The position numbers and the translations under genes are program-made. A stretch of 64,000 nucleotides of DNA from Effrenium voratum (taxonomy: Eukaryota > Sar > Dinophyceae > Suessiales > Symbiodiniaceae): positions 58,572-122,571 of the forward strand of contig CAUJNA010000467.1 of assembly GCA_963377175.1 (NCBI GenBank). The letters are read 5' to 3'. Below the pieces are notes generated by a model, which saw only the letters and a list, made by a program, of their open reading frames with translations, made no database searches and was not told where the DNA came from. Of this stretch, positions 22,195-32,330 are shown one piece after another (within the stretch, counting starts at the first letter, position 1; each line of letters starts with the position of its first letter).

Positions 22195-22891
22195 GAGGGG
22201 CATCCATCCCGATGTTCTTCGCGTGCATGAAGAACTACGGCAATGGCAGGATGAAAACGACGCAGTCACCATTCCTTCAGAGGGCGATTCCAGGGAGCTC
22301 GCTTCACGAGTGCAAGCGTATCTGCGACAAGCTAGCAAGCAGCGCGTTCGTGCACTGAGGAAAGCGTATCCTCCTGACGTGGAGTTTATTTCTGCTTTGC
22401 ATATTGACTGTCTGCAGTCTGGCGACGACTTTCAAGATGGTGTTCTTTGGAGATCTCACGCAGAAAGAAATCTGTTTTTGGATGTTCGCGGCTGGCCTGA
22501 AGCTAGCAGTAAGACACGGCTATTCCATCCGCTGACTGATATCTTAAAGTTTGAAGACGACAGCTGCGTCAGGGATTGCCTCTCCTTGTTGCAGACCACC
22601 GGCGTGGGCCTGGACGCCAAATTACGCCGCGCGGCTCATGTACTGGACTGCACTCCTACTATATCAGGAGTGGGTGAGTCGCTGTCGCGACGTCTGCTTT
22701 CTTCTTTTCCTGATGATGCAGAAGAGTGCCGCCTTCGCTATGCTTGCAGACTCTGTGGCCAGCAGTTCTCCTCCTGGACTTCTTTCAAAGACCACATAGT
22801 GTCTGACCATTCTGCTGGCGTGGACTCCTCCATTTCTTACATTGAGTATCGAAAGAAGGTCATTGGTTTGTTGGACCATGCAGGACCCGAG
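22195..22891 (+). CDS. Helitron-like gene, exon C, C2H2 finger
   Basis: After TTGCAG the frame gives RGIHPDVLRVHEELRQWQDE and about 230 codons. Near its end a finger of the form C-x2-C-x12-H-x4-H is visible (YACRLCGQQF...HIVSDH), at about 22736-22806. C2H2 fingers ahead of Rep are reported for some Helitron and Helentron proteins and would bind nucleic acid. It ends exactly in phase at CCC GAG, followed by a GC-donor intron (22892-22998) with AGGC at both ends. Confidence 0.65.
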
Positions 22892-22998
22892 GCGCGCGAA
22901 TGTGCTTTTTTCCTATAGTTGTCACAGCTGGCTTCGCGTTTGTTGTATGTGTTTTGATGACGTGTTCTTCGTTAGTGCATACTGCGCTGGTACCTCAG

Positions 22999-24002
22999 GC
23001 CCCTTCGATGAGCACGCAGCGCGGGATCATCGCCAACGCGGACAGCAGACTTCGCGAGCCTGGCGGTCCAGAGCAAGATCGTCATGAGTCTGCCTGTGCT
23101 GTCTGCGCCAGGCGTCATTGGGAGGAGGACCTGAAGCCATTGCTTCTTTTTCGGGACCCATGCGCCGACGAGCTTGCGCAAGATGTGGACCACGACTGCG
23201 ACAAGGTTCACATTTCGCAGCAGTCACGCCTATGTCGGCTGCTTGGAGTGCAGCGGTACGCGCATCGCTGGCCCCACATTGATGTGGATGAGCTGAAGGC
23301 TTCTGCTGTGGAGCACCCCTTCCTCAAGGACGAGTTTCTGCTCCTGCACAAGCGACGCATGCCAGTTGATGTGACGCAGCCCTGCGACGTATGTCGGGAC
23401 TGCCGTGCTGCGCTGCTCAGCTCCGTGCTTACCCTGCCTCGCTTCAGCCTGGCCAATGATCTATGGATGGGTAGGCAGATGCAGCCGCTACGGAACTTGG
23501 CCGCGGGCACACGCAGGCTGCTGCCCATGATCCGGGCTTGCTTGCAAGTGACAGTTCTGCAGCCGGCGAACCTGCAGAAGGAGGAGCGACAGCGGGGCTT
23601 CGTCGGCAACAGCATCTTCTGCGCAGCCCAGCGCCATACGGACTACGCTGCCGCCCCCTCAGTCGGACATGCAGGAGTCCATCCTGTTCGTTCTCGTGGG
23701 CCAGAAGAAGGACACACTTGCTAGCTCGGCTTTGCTGTCATGTCCCCGAGACGAGTATGACGCTGCCGTGTCCTGCCTACAGCGCAGCAGCCCATATTAT
23801 CGCAATGTGGAGCTGCGGCACTGCTCAGAGTCGCCCATGCAGGGCTGCTTCGTGGAGACTTCGGAGGACAGCTATCTGGCTCGCGAGCTGTTGCAGAAGG
23901 GACCCGCGGATGCGCAAGGCCAAGATGAGGAGTCGGAAAAGGATGAGACGACACAGCCTGCAGCGCATGGATCTGAGCATAGCGCTGCGGAAGAAGACAC
24001 AG
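22999..24002 (+). CDS. Helitron-like gene, exon D, cysteine-rich segment
   Basis: This exon carries CAVCARRHW and later PCDVCRDCRAALLSS, LPRFSLANDLWMG and GFVGNSIFCA. That order of C-x2-C pairs, then LPR..LAN.LW.G, is the DUF6570-like region found ahead of the Helitron_like_N domain. The expected continuation (LPPPQSDMQESILFVLVG) is present but in a different frame: about 2 nt seem missing near 23625, where GCACAG would be expected and GCAG is found. The exon ends ACA G at a GC donor. Confidence 0.7.
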
Positions 24003-24144
24003 GCCAGGTTCGGTGTTATCTTTTTTTTTGCTGGTGCTTTGAAACTTTGTTGGCTAGATTGCTGATGCTGGCGGACTTTTCCGACGCATCAGGGCTAGGT
24101 TCCTGTCTCGTAGTGCTGTTCTTGCATGTGCGTTTGCTACCGAG
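24003..24144 (+). other. 142-nt intron, AGGCCA at both junctions
   Basis: The donor is AG|GC and the acceptor AG|GC, and both junctions carry AGGCCA. It is T-rich inside (TTTTTTTTTGC). Removing it restores the frame: DT then GHMLSTIVGLNDGAD. Direct repeats at both ends are the mark of introner-type intron gain described in dinoflagellates. Confidence 0.65.
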
Positions 24145-25392
24145 GCCACATGCTGTCCACCATCGTCGGCTTGAATGATGGCGCAGACGAGCAGAACAAG
24201 TGGGTCCGTGTCGTTCGCGACTTAGAGGAGCTGTGCGAACGCCGCCCGGGCGCTCGGCGTAGCCATGCGGAGGAGCTGGTGCGCAATCGCTCGAACAACG
24301 ACATGGACGGACAGGTGCCCGACGGAGATCGTCAGCTTCTGGGGCGTGAAGGCGTGCACGAGCGGCGCACGATCAACCAGATCCGCCGAGTGCAGAGCCT
24401 GGCACGCGGCACTGCCGAGAGCGAGCGCAGGGCGGAGGCCAGCATGTTTCATGTGAGGCCGTCCAAGCTCGTCGTGCCATCTGGAGCAGAGCCTGCGAGC
24501 ATGTTTGAACCCTCCACCTGGGCGATGGCGTATCCGGACTTGTTTCCATGGGGAGACGGAGTGCCGTTTCTACGACGCGACACTGCTCTGGACGCACCCG
24601 AAGTGTTTCGCTACCTCTTGCTGCGGGAGGAGCTGCACTACATCTTGTGCGAGGACGAAGCGGCCGCGCGCCCCATGCTGCCGAGGTGGTCACTTTCGGA
24701 GTCTTTACTCCCTGTGATGTACGATGTCAGCCGCAGACTTCACCTCATGCGGGCAACCAAAGCGCACGTTCAGCGCCGAGGTTTCGGCAAACACTGCAAG
24801 CTTATTGCCGGTGTTTCGGTCGAGCACCTGCTGAAGGCCATGGCCCTGCACGGCGAATCCGCCGACGTCCGCAAGTTACTGCAGGACGACGCGGTGGACC
24901 TGCCGCTGAAGCGGGCCTTAGGAGGCGTGCTGCCGGCCACGGCCAGCATCATTGGCATGGAGGGCCATCGCAGCCAGATCAGGTTTCGCAGTCACGCAGC
25001 TGGATGGCACTACGGCACTCCCCACTTGTTCGTGACTCCGAATCTGGCTGATGTCCGCTCTCCTCTCCTGCTACAACTGCATCTGCAGAACGATGGAGTG
25101 GCGGAGGTGGAGGAGTTTGCAGTTGCTCTGGACTGGTCGCAGGAAGCCCCAGACATGCCTACGGCAGCTGCCATGCGGCGCGTAATTGCCCGAGATCCAG
25201 TGTCACAGGCACGCTTCTTTGCTCTCATGATGGACATTTTCTTCGAGGAGGTGCTGGGCGTGTTACCGCCTTTATGGCGGGAAAGCTACCGCGTGGGCTA
25301 CGCTAGAGAGTTCGAGGACGGCATGGCTACCTCCTTGAGCGGCGGCGTCTTCGGCGATGTCGCGGCCTTTTGTGGTCCGCTGGAAACTCAAG
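24145..25392 (+). CDS. Helitron-like gene, exon E, Helitron N domain
   Basis: A 416-codon exon. It carries FEPSTWAMAYPDLFPWGDG, LREELHYILCEDEAAARP, GMEGHRSQIRFRS with HLFVTPNLADVRSPLLLQL, and ARDPVSQARFFALMMDIFFE. These are the landmarks of the Helitron helicase-like N-terminal domain (Helitron_like_N), the front of the HUH nuclease. It ends GPLETQ-G just before the histidine motif of the next exon. Start and end phases agree with the neighbouring introns. Confidence 0.85.
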
Positions 25393-25497
25393 GATCGCAG
25401 AAGGTTGCTCGTGATTTGGTATCTTTTTGGGTCTCAACTCTTGACACAAACTTTGTCACTGTGTTCAAAAGGGACGTGTTCGCACCTGCCTTATGAG
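25393..25497 (+). other. 105-nt intron with GA donor
   Basis: Donor CAAG|GATC and acceptor TGAG|GACG, with AGGA at both junctions. Splicing joins ACT CAA G with GA CGC GGC to give TQGRGSLHPH, the expected Helitron Rep sequence. The reading frame across the intron has an in-frame stop (TGA) before the acceptor, so the intron must be removed. Confidence 0.75.
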
Positions 25498-25999
25498 GAC
25501 GCGGCTCGCTGCACCCGCACATCCTGGTGGTTCTGCTCGGCCACGACTTGGGGTCTCGCGTTGGCCAGATTCTGCGGGGCTTGCGTCAAGCAGAGCTGGT
25601 GGCAGAGCTTCAGCGGTGGAGCAAGCGCGTGCTCGCGGCCGCACAGCGCATGAAGTTCGACTCGCAGATGGCCTTTGCAGACACCATGGGCACTCCGCCC
25701 GTGGCCTTGCCTCTGTCGGAATCTCAGCGCTTGCAAGCCGGGCAGCACTACGCAGATTGTTCTGTGCGACCTGTGGAGCCTGACGGGCATGAAGTTTTGG
25801 CAGAAGAGCGGGCTCTGCAAGGCCAAGATGGCGCCATGACATTGACCGGGTGCTACGCATCTCTTCGCCCAAGATATCAAAGGAGGAGCGAGGCGTCTGA
25901 CTTTCCATCCTTGGAGTGGAAGCGGGCGTTCTACAGCGACTACAGAAGACTGGTCATTCAGAACCACTTTCATAAGTGCACAAAGTCTTGCTTCAAGAG
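25498..25999 (+). CDS. Helitron-like gene, exon F, HUH motif
   Basis: It opens with GRGSLHPHILVVLLGHD. HPH is the metal-binding HUH motif of the rolling-circle nuclease, here with proline in the middle position, and GRGSLH..IL is the usual Helitron context. It continues to NHFHKCTKSCFKR, the His/Cys segment that precedes a C-R-F-G sequence in the next exon. It ends AAG AG at a GA donor. Confidence 0.85.
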
Positions 26000-26165
26000 G
26001 ACGCTGGCCAGCGCTAACAGCCAGTTTTTTTTCGAGTGTTTTTTTCGCGTTGTGACACAGCTGCAGTCGCTAGCAGCCATGTTTCTTCGCGTTGTCAGAC
26101 AGTTTGCTTTGTGATGGGAGTGTGTTCAGGCAATTAGGCTGTGTCACCCATGCGCGCTTGCTCAG
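26000..26165 (+). other. 166-nt intron with GA donor
   Basis: Donor AGAG|GACG, acceptor CTCAG|GAGC. Splicing gives CFKRSAAKGKRGCRFGC, which restores the CFK..CRFG pattern typical of Helitron Rep. Confidence 0.75.
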
Positions 26166-27507
26166 GAGCGCTGCGAAAGGCAAGCGTGGCTGTCGCTTTG
26201 GATGTTTTCATGTGGAGCTTCAGCAAGACGAGGGCGGGGAGACGAAGACGCGGTGCTGGAAAGGCTGGCCACGCGTTCGGGCTGCTGACTTCATGAAGCT
26301 TCCGCACGAAACTGCAGATGTCAAGATGCTTGAAGACTTCAAGAACGAAAACCCGCACGTCTTTCAAGCACGCAGAGACCATCCATTCGAAGGCATGTCC
26401 AATCCGGCGGCGCAGGTTGTCATGCGATGCAACGTGGACGTCAAGTACCTGGGCCGCTGCTTTGCCGATGAGGATTTGGCACGGTTTTGCCAGGGCAAGG
26501 TGGATGCTCCGGAAGCTACAGTGCACGACGGCGACGCCCGTAGCGCGGCAGATGTTTCTGAACGCGCGGGCGTCGCAGTTGTTGCTGCAGCTTCCGGAGC
26601 TCAGTCAGCAGCAGCGTCTTCGTCTGCCACACAGGCGGCGGAGCTGGAGCAATCTGTGGCCAAGAAGCATCGCCATGGCACTGCTGCCTTGAAGCCAAAG
26701 ACCCGGGGCGACGGCAGCATGCGTGGCGCACTGGAGCGCATGCTGATTGACATGTTTCGCGACATGCAGGACGTTGGCTTCTACGTCGGCGAGTACGCAG
26801 CCAAGAAGTTTGAGATTTCCAGGAGCTTGCTGCCGGAGCTGTTTGCTGGCGTTCAGCGCTTAGAGGAGGAAGAGCGCGAGAGGCGCAGGGAACATGCCTC
26901 AACACTGCTTGCTGAAGACTCTGCAGATGTTCCCGAAGAGCGCGGCCGCGCATCTACTGTGCAAGAACAAAGGCAGCGCTGCTTGTCGATACTTCGTCGC
27001 CTGGCTTTCGGCATGAACAGATGCATTTGCAAGTCCAATGGAGAAATGGCGTACCAGCTTCTCTACCAACAGGAGCAGTACGTTAGCTTTGCTGGATACA
27101 ACATGTTTTTCCGATTCGTGCCGTATGCCATCATGCGCTGCCGCGAGGTTGCTTTAAAGGCGGCATCGCTGCGAGCTCCGCACATGCAGGTGGATCCACT
27201 GGACGCACCTGAGGAGCCGGACTCTGGACCAATGCCCGTGCGGGAGCTGGCTGAACTGAGTGAGTCGGACGAAGAAGGGGGACAGTCTAAGGCATCTGCA
27301 AGGCTTCGAGTCGTGCAGTTCAACCAGAAAGACGACTACCTACATCGCGGCCGGAACCCTTTACTGCGATGCATGTCCATGGTGATGTATTCTCGCTTTG
27401 TGCGCCGCGTTGATCGATCCAAAGCTGGCAAGCCGGATGGCGTTCGATTTTTCGAGTTTGAGAAGCATTATCCTCACTTCGAGAGTTCCTTGCAGGACCC
27501 ACGGAGG
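26166..27507 (+). CDS. Helitron-like gene, exon G, paired tyrosines
   Basis: It starts at RSAAKGKRGCRFGCFHVEL and includes MRCNVDVKYLGRC. A low-complexity A/S-rich insert follows. At about 26779-26805 comes FYVGEYAAKK, matching the Y-x3-Y..KK motif that supplies the two catalytic tyrosines of Helitron Rep. NGEMAYQLLYQQEQYVSF matches the segment usually found after the tyrosines. The A/S insert between the DVKY segment and the tyrosines is unusual. It ends DPRR at a canonical GT donor. Confidence 0.85.
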
Positions 27508-27601
27508 GTTTTTTCTCTTACAGTTCTTAGTTCTTGCTTTTGTTTATTTTACAGTTCTTCCTTCTTGCTTTTGCTTCGTTGTCGTTTGCATGCGCGGCCA
27601 G
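27508..27601 (+). other. 94-nt GT-AG intron
   Basis: The only one of the clear introns with a standard GT donor (GGAGG|GTTTTTTC). It holds two TTTTACAGTTCTT-like repeats and ends GGCCAG. Splicing gives DPRREVRSADNTVVVPLDLR in phase 0. Confidence 0.6.
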
Positions 27602-28610
27602 GAGGTCAGAAGCGCGGACAACACCGTAGTGGTGCCTCTGGATCTTCGCTTGCCGCAGGAGTCCGAATCAGAGAAGTACGCAGCTTACATGCTGGGCCTG
27701 TCATTTCCTTTCCCTTTATGTTCGCAAGAGTGCGCAAGCTCGGAGTCGTGCTTCTCGTGCCACAGCTTGCGCATCGATGAAGACGGGGGTAAGATTTCGG
27801 CACGATTTTCCCCGTCCTGGCGGCACTGGAGGGCTTGCATGCAGACGCGCACCGCTTCAGCGCAAGAGCGGATCTTGGGGGGCTTGAGCTCGCCCGTCAT
27901 CCGAGACGTGGTTGGAGTTCGATCTTGGTATCCACTTCAAGACGGCGATGAGATTGATCCGGAGCAGCAATCACAGAGCTTGGTGCTGCGGTGGGCTCTG
28001 CACCACATGCTCCGACCCCGATCCTGCATCTATGTCGATGTGCCTCGCATACACGAGCTGGTGGCTGCCTTTCTTGGCCTTTTTGTTGGATTTCACTACA
28101 CTCAGCTATCGCCGCTGGAGCACTTGAGCTTCACCCAGTTGACGTGGCTGCGCCGCTTCGAGCAGCATCACGCTGCAAGAAGGCTAAGCAGCAGCCAGCG
28201 TCGCGCGGAGCGCTTTGCTTACATTTCCAAGCTGGAAGAGCATGGCGACCTCGAAGAGGACGACGGCTCAGTGGACATCGAAGGCCACGATGTGCAAGAT
28301 GGCTTGGGAGAGCAAGATGCTCTCGAGCGTCAAGAGCGGGCCCTGCACGCTGTGGCGCTGGATTCGCTGCAGGATGTTCTCTTTCGCGAAGCAGAGTGGG
28401 CTCGAGTGCTAGCTGGACGGCAAAGCCACACCAAGGAGACGCTGACCAAGCTCACGGATTTCTGCTTGTCATTAGGAGGAGTCCCTCAAGTGCAGCAGGG
28501 AATGAGCATTCGTGCCCAAGGAGCTGTGGGTCTGCGGCGCAACTGGAGTCATGCGGATGCAGAGCGGGCTCTTGGCGCTCAAAAGCGCTACCTGGAGTTT
28601 CTTTCTGGAG
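27602..28610 (+). CDS. Helitron-like gene, exon H, Rep-helicase linker
   Basis: 336 codons from EVRSADNTVVVPLDLRLPQE, then KYAAYMLGLSFPFPLC, matching the segment where Helitron proteins have E.YA...L.LF.PW before the helicase. Then come YIDVPRIHELVAA, a charged helix, and LDSLQDVLFREAEW. It ends LSG-G at a GC donor with in-phase splicing. Confidence 0.7.
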
Positions 28611-28716
28611 GCGCGGCGTATCCCATGCAAGCTCGGTTTTCGGTCGCTGTTGCTTTCATGTGCTTTTCTGGCTCGCTGTCTCTTGGTTTCGTGGAACTGC
28701 CCCGTTGTGGCCACAG
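28611..28716 (+). other. 106-nt intron with GC donor
   Basis: Donor TGGAG|GCGC, acceptor CCACAG|GTGA. Splicing gives EFLSGGDAEMGKDDADEEEF in frame. Confidence 0.7.
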
Positions 28717-28792
28717 GTGACGCAGAGATGGGCAAGGATGACGCGGACGAGGAGGAGTTTGCGCCGGTGCGTGGCCCGACAGCCCGCCGAGG
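28717..28792 (+). CDS. Helitron-like gene, exon I, acidic segment
   Basis: Short exon reading GDAEMGKDDADEEEFAPV. Its 3' end is not clear; a GA donor at GCCGAG|GACC (about 28792) is one possibility. After it comes a stretch that does not look like Helitron coding sequence. Confidence 0.4.
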
Positions 28793-29150
28793 ACCAGGCT
28801 CGGAGTCCGACAGCCCGCCGAGGCGGTCCGTCAGCCCGCCGAGCTTGTCACCACTGATTTCACCGCTCCATCCGGCTCCGTTTTTGGTGCAAAAAGCGCT
28901 GAAAACGGTCGAGTCCGAAGAGTCCGTTTTTCGTGTCGGACGGCGAGTGGGATGCCCGAGCCTCCAAATTCGCAGGTTTTCGGTCGCAGACGACCACTTT
29001 GCTCAGTTTTCCGCTTTCGGGCCGGAAAAGCGGCGAATTCCAGCCCGCCGAGCATGTCACCGTTTGTCACCGCTTCGTCACCGCTCTCTTTGGGGCCGAA
29101 AAGTGCGCAAAAGGCTTGGAAAAGCGAAACCAGCTCCGCGGCTTCGGTCC
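28780..29150 (+). repeat. Interposed segment with CAGCCCGCCGAG repeats
   Basis: This 370-bp piece between acidic exon and helicase has four copies of (C)AGCCCGCCGAG, two mirrored GTCACC-rich clusters, and GTCCGAAGAGTCCGTTTTTC. No helicase-like residues are encoded. It may be an enlarged intron or a small insertion. Confidence 0.5.
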
Positions 29151-29161
29151 GACTTCGCTCT

Positions 29162-29896
29162 GGTGCGGCCCTGGTGGACTCGAACGCCCGCGGCCTTGGC
29201 CCGGCCGAGTACGCGCTGGAGCTGGTGCGGAAGCACACCCTGAACAAGCAGCAAGTTCTGGCAGTGGCCCCGGTCGTGAACGCCATGCAGGACATGTATG
29301 ACAAGCGCACTGATTTCTCCAGCTGCCTGGCGGATGGAGCCAGCAGCGAGAAGTGCAACTGCTTGTGGCTTGGCGCAGGGGGCTCCGGCAAAACTTGGGC
29401 CTACACGAAGGTGCTCCGTCCTCTTTTCCAGCGATTCTTTGGACGCGCTGGCTACATCGTGGGAGCTCCCACCCACGCAGCCGTCAGACTCCTTGGCCCC
29501 GAGGCGAAGACGCTGCACAAGTGGGCCAACGTGAGCCCAAACACTGGCTTGGACCGCCGAAACCTTCGCGGTGCCAAGGCCAAGGGCAGCGCCGTGGAGG
29601 CGCAGATTGCCCAGGCGTCTGCCACGGTGATGGACGAGCTGTCCATGAATCCTCCAGATGTGTATCACGCGGCCGGCTATAGGTTTTCTCTGCTGCGACA
29701 AGAGCCTTTGGGCCTGGACATGAGCAAGTACATGGAGGAGTGGTTTGGCAAGATGCCCATCGGCATCCAGCTGGCGGACTTCTTGCAGCTGCGCCCAGCC
29801 ACGCAGAAGTCGCTCTGTGAGTGGGTGTCGGCCAAGGCAGCGACAGAGCCTTCGGCCGACCCCGACGCGGACGCGGAGCACGACGACTCGGAGGAG
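29162..29896 (+). CDS. Helitron-like gene, exon J, PIF1 helicase N-half
   Basis: 245 codons in phase. LNKQQVLAVAPVV is the Q-like helix; LGAGGSGKTWAYTKV is Walker A; VGAPTHAAVRLL is motif Ia; ATVMDELSM is Walker B (DE); LADFLQLRP matches the GDFLQL.P motif III of PIF1 enzymes, with Ala-Asp for Gly-Asp. This is the ATP-dependent 5'-3' DNA helicase half of Helitron transposase, which unwinds the donor strand. The 5' edge is uncertain. It ends GAG GAG at a GC donor. Confidence 0.85.
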
Positions 29897-30001
29897 GCTC
29901 CAAGGGCTTGGCAGCGTTTGTGAGCTTTGAGTGTTGTGTTTTTGTCTGACGCATTTCCACGGTTGGATGTAGGCCATGCCTCACTCTGAGTCTTCCGTGA
30001 G
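29897..30001 (+). other. 105-nt intron with GC donor
   Basis: Donor GGAG|GCTCC, acceptor GTGAG|GTCAG. An in-frame TGA lies inside. Splicing gives DSEEVSNASELGRLLFKQ, the expected continuation of the helicase. Confidence 0.7.
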
Positions 30002-31153
30002 GTCAGCAACGCGTCCGAGCTGGGGCGCCTGCTATTCAAGCAGTCGCTGCAGCGGGTCGTCCACTTCACCGGCACAGGTCGCTTCTTGGATTGCGTTTCT
30101 GGGCGACAGCTCATGCAGCTTTTGCAGCACATGCGAAGTGGGACGCGCATGTCTGACGAGCTGTGGCAAGCCGTCAAAGCGAGGAGCTACACCTCGGCCT
30201 CCACGACTTCAGCGTCCACTCGCGAGCAGCTCCTCCAAGCTCACTGGGGCGGCTTTGCCTGGGAGCAGGTGGCCCGCTTGCAGCAGCTCAGGGCCGCGGA
30301 GGCCCGAGCTGCCGGTCAGACTTTGTACTTCGCGCAGGCGATTGACCGCCCCACGGGTCCCACGCAGCTCAGCAGAGACCACGTCTTCGCAGCCTTGCAG
30401 GTCGTGAACATGACAAAGACGTCATATCTGCTTGGCATGTGTCCTCTCTACGTGGGCATGCCTGCCCGCGTGTCTTGCATATTGCCCATGCCCTTGCTGA
30501 CACGCGAGCTGCCCGTGATCGTTCGAAGGATAGAGCTGCACCCGAAGGAGCCGCCAGTCCCGGAGGGTCAGGGGTGTGTTGTTCTCGCATATCAGCCTCT
30601 GGCAGTGCTGGTAGAAGTAGATGACGAGGAGTACAAGAACTACTGCCTACCTGGGCATGAGGGCGTTCCGCCCGGGCACTTTTTCATCCGCGCCATATCT
30701 TCAGAAAACGCTTGGTCTTTTCATACTGCGGGCAAGGAGAAGATCAGCGTGGTGCGCAAGCAGGTGCCGCTGGCTCCTCGCTGTGTTTTGACTCACTACG
30801 GGCTGCAGGGCGTGACTGCCCGGCGGGGTCTCGTGGCCTTCCTTTCCAGGCCCAGCTGGATGAAAGACGCAGACTACGCCCTGGCGATGTACGTCATGCT
30901 ATCTCGCCCGCGCAAGTTGGACGACTTGTGGATCATCGACTTGCCTGAGAGGGACGTGTTTGAGGGGCACTTGCACGCCCACAACACCACGCTGGTGGAG
31001 AGGATGCAGCAGTTCGAAGCGCAAGCGCTTCGGGACGAGAGCAGGGCACTGTCCTACGTTAGAAAGCTTGGCTGGCACAGCTCCGAGTTCGTGTCCGATC
31101 TCTTCCCCTCTGGCGCTTTTGAGCGGCGAGTCCGGCAAAAGCTTCGTGCGTGA
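30002..31153 (+). CDS. Helitron-like gene, exon K, PIF1 helicase C-half
   Basis: 384 codons to TGA. VVHFTGTGRF is the post-motif III segment; LTHYGLQGVTARRGLVAFL is motif V; DYALAMYVMLSRPRKLDDLW is motif VI (Y.mLSR). These complete the superfamily 1B helicase. The chain ends ERRVRQKLRA. The last 69 bases of the gene form the start of a 314-bp duplication that continues past the stop. Confidence 0.85.
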   Translation, partial: VSNASELGRLLFKQSLQRVVHFTGTGRFLDCVSGRQLMQLLQHMRSGTRMSDELWQAVKARSYTSASTTSASTREQLLQAHWGGFAWEQVARLQQLRAAEARAAGQTLYFAQAIDRPTGPTQLSRDHVFAALQVVNMTKTSYLLGMCPLYVGMPARVSCILPMPLLTRELPVIVRRIELHPKEPPVPEGQGCVVLAYQPLAVLVEVDDEEYKNYCLPGHEGVPPGHFFIRAISSENAWSFHTAGKEKISVVRKQVPLAPRCVLTHYGLQGVTARRGLVAFLSRPSWMKDADYALAMYVMLSRPRKLDDLWIIDLPERDVFEGHLHAHNTTLVERMQQFEAQALRDESRALSYVRKLGWHSSEFVSDLFPSGAFERRVRQKLRA

Positions 31154-31712
31154 CACGCAGCCTGGGCTACCACACCGTTCGTCATCAAGATGGCTCAGCA
31201 CTGCAGACAGCTATAGTCGTGTCATCTGGGTTGGCTCGCGCTGGCGGATGTTTCCGACGCGCGAGCGATCCCAGTCTGGCGCGACATAGACGTGGGAGGA
31301 CGAGCATCTTGGTGGTCGGATTCCGGCGACTTCAAGGACGACCTTGGCACTTCCAGTCTCCGCGGCGGCACGCGTGATTCTTTGTGAGTCCTCCGGGCGA
31401 GTTCGTGTCCGATCTCTTCCCCTCTGGCGCTTTTGAGCGGCGAGTCCGGCAAAAGCTTCGTGCGTGACACGCAGCCTGGGCTGCCACACCGTTCGTCATC
31501 AAGATGGCTCAGCACTGCAGACAGCTATAGTCGTGTCATCTGGGTTGGCTCGCGCTGGCGGATGTTTCCGACGCGCGAGCGATCCCAGTCTGGCGCGACA
31601 TAGACGTGGGAGGACGAGCATCTTGGTGGTCGGATTCCGGCGACTTCAAGGACGACCTTGGCACTTCCAGTCTCCGCGGCGGCACGCGTGATTCTTTGTG
31701 AGTCCTCCGGGT
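31085..31712. repeat. 314-bp tandem duplication of the gene 3' end
   Basis: Two adjacent copies (31085-31398 and 31399-31712) differ by a base or so (GGGCTACCAC against GGGCTGCCAC). The first half-kilobase therefore repeats the C-terminal codons of the helicase plus the 3' untranslated region. This is a recent event. Confidence 0.95.
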
Positions 31713-31889
31713 AGCATAGCTCATGAGTAGCTCAGGTAGTGATGCACGGCTTGTTGCTGAGCGCAACGAGCGGGCGCATGCGACGAGCAAGAACAATGCG
31801 AGTGAGTCGCGAGCGGTCTGGGCTTTTACCTCTTGCTTGTATGCGGGCGCACAACTCCGGCAGAGCCAGCAGCCAGCGCCACAAACGCA

Positions 31890-32330
31890 CACGAACGACA
31901 CCGCCAGCACTGGTGAACACCACGCGCAGTCTCACGCGCAGCAGCACGTGGCACATCATGCGCAGCATCGCGCGCAGCGTCACGCACCGCGCCACGCACA
32001 GCTTCGCGCGCAGCACGCAGCCGCCACATCTTGCAACACGCGTTTCGCGATCTGCCTCGCTGCTGCCAGACAACATCAGCAGATTGAGCGCTTGCGCTGT
32101 CTCCATGTTTTGCTCTTCGAGGGAAGCCGAGTGAAGCCGGACAACATCAGCAGATTGAACCAGCCTCGCGCGCAGCATCATGTGCCACATCATGCGCAGC
32201 ACCGCGCGCAGCGTCACGCACCGCGCCACGCACAGCTTCGCGCGCAGCATGTAGCCGCCATATCTTTCAACATGCGCTTTGCGATCTTCCTCGCTGCTGC
32301 CAGACAACATCAGCAGATTGAGCAACCTGC
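31890..32330. repeat. Duplicated GC-rich CAGCGTCACGCAC module
   Basis: A block with CATCATGCGCAGC, GCGCAGCGTCACGCACCGCG and GACAACATCAGCAGATTGA occurs at about 31940-32085 and again at 32170-32325. The open frame of 203 codons across it (H, A and Q-rich) is a composition effect, so it is not called as a gene. Confidence 0.8.
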
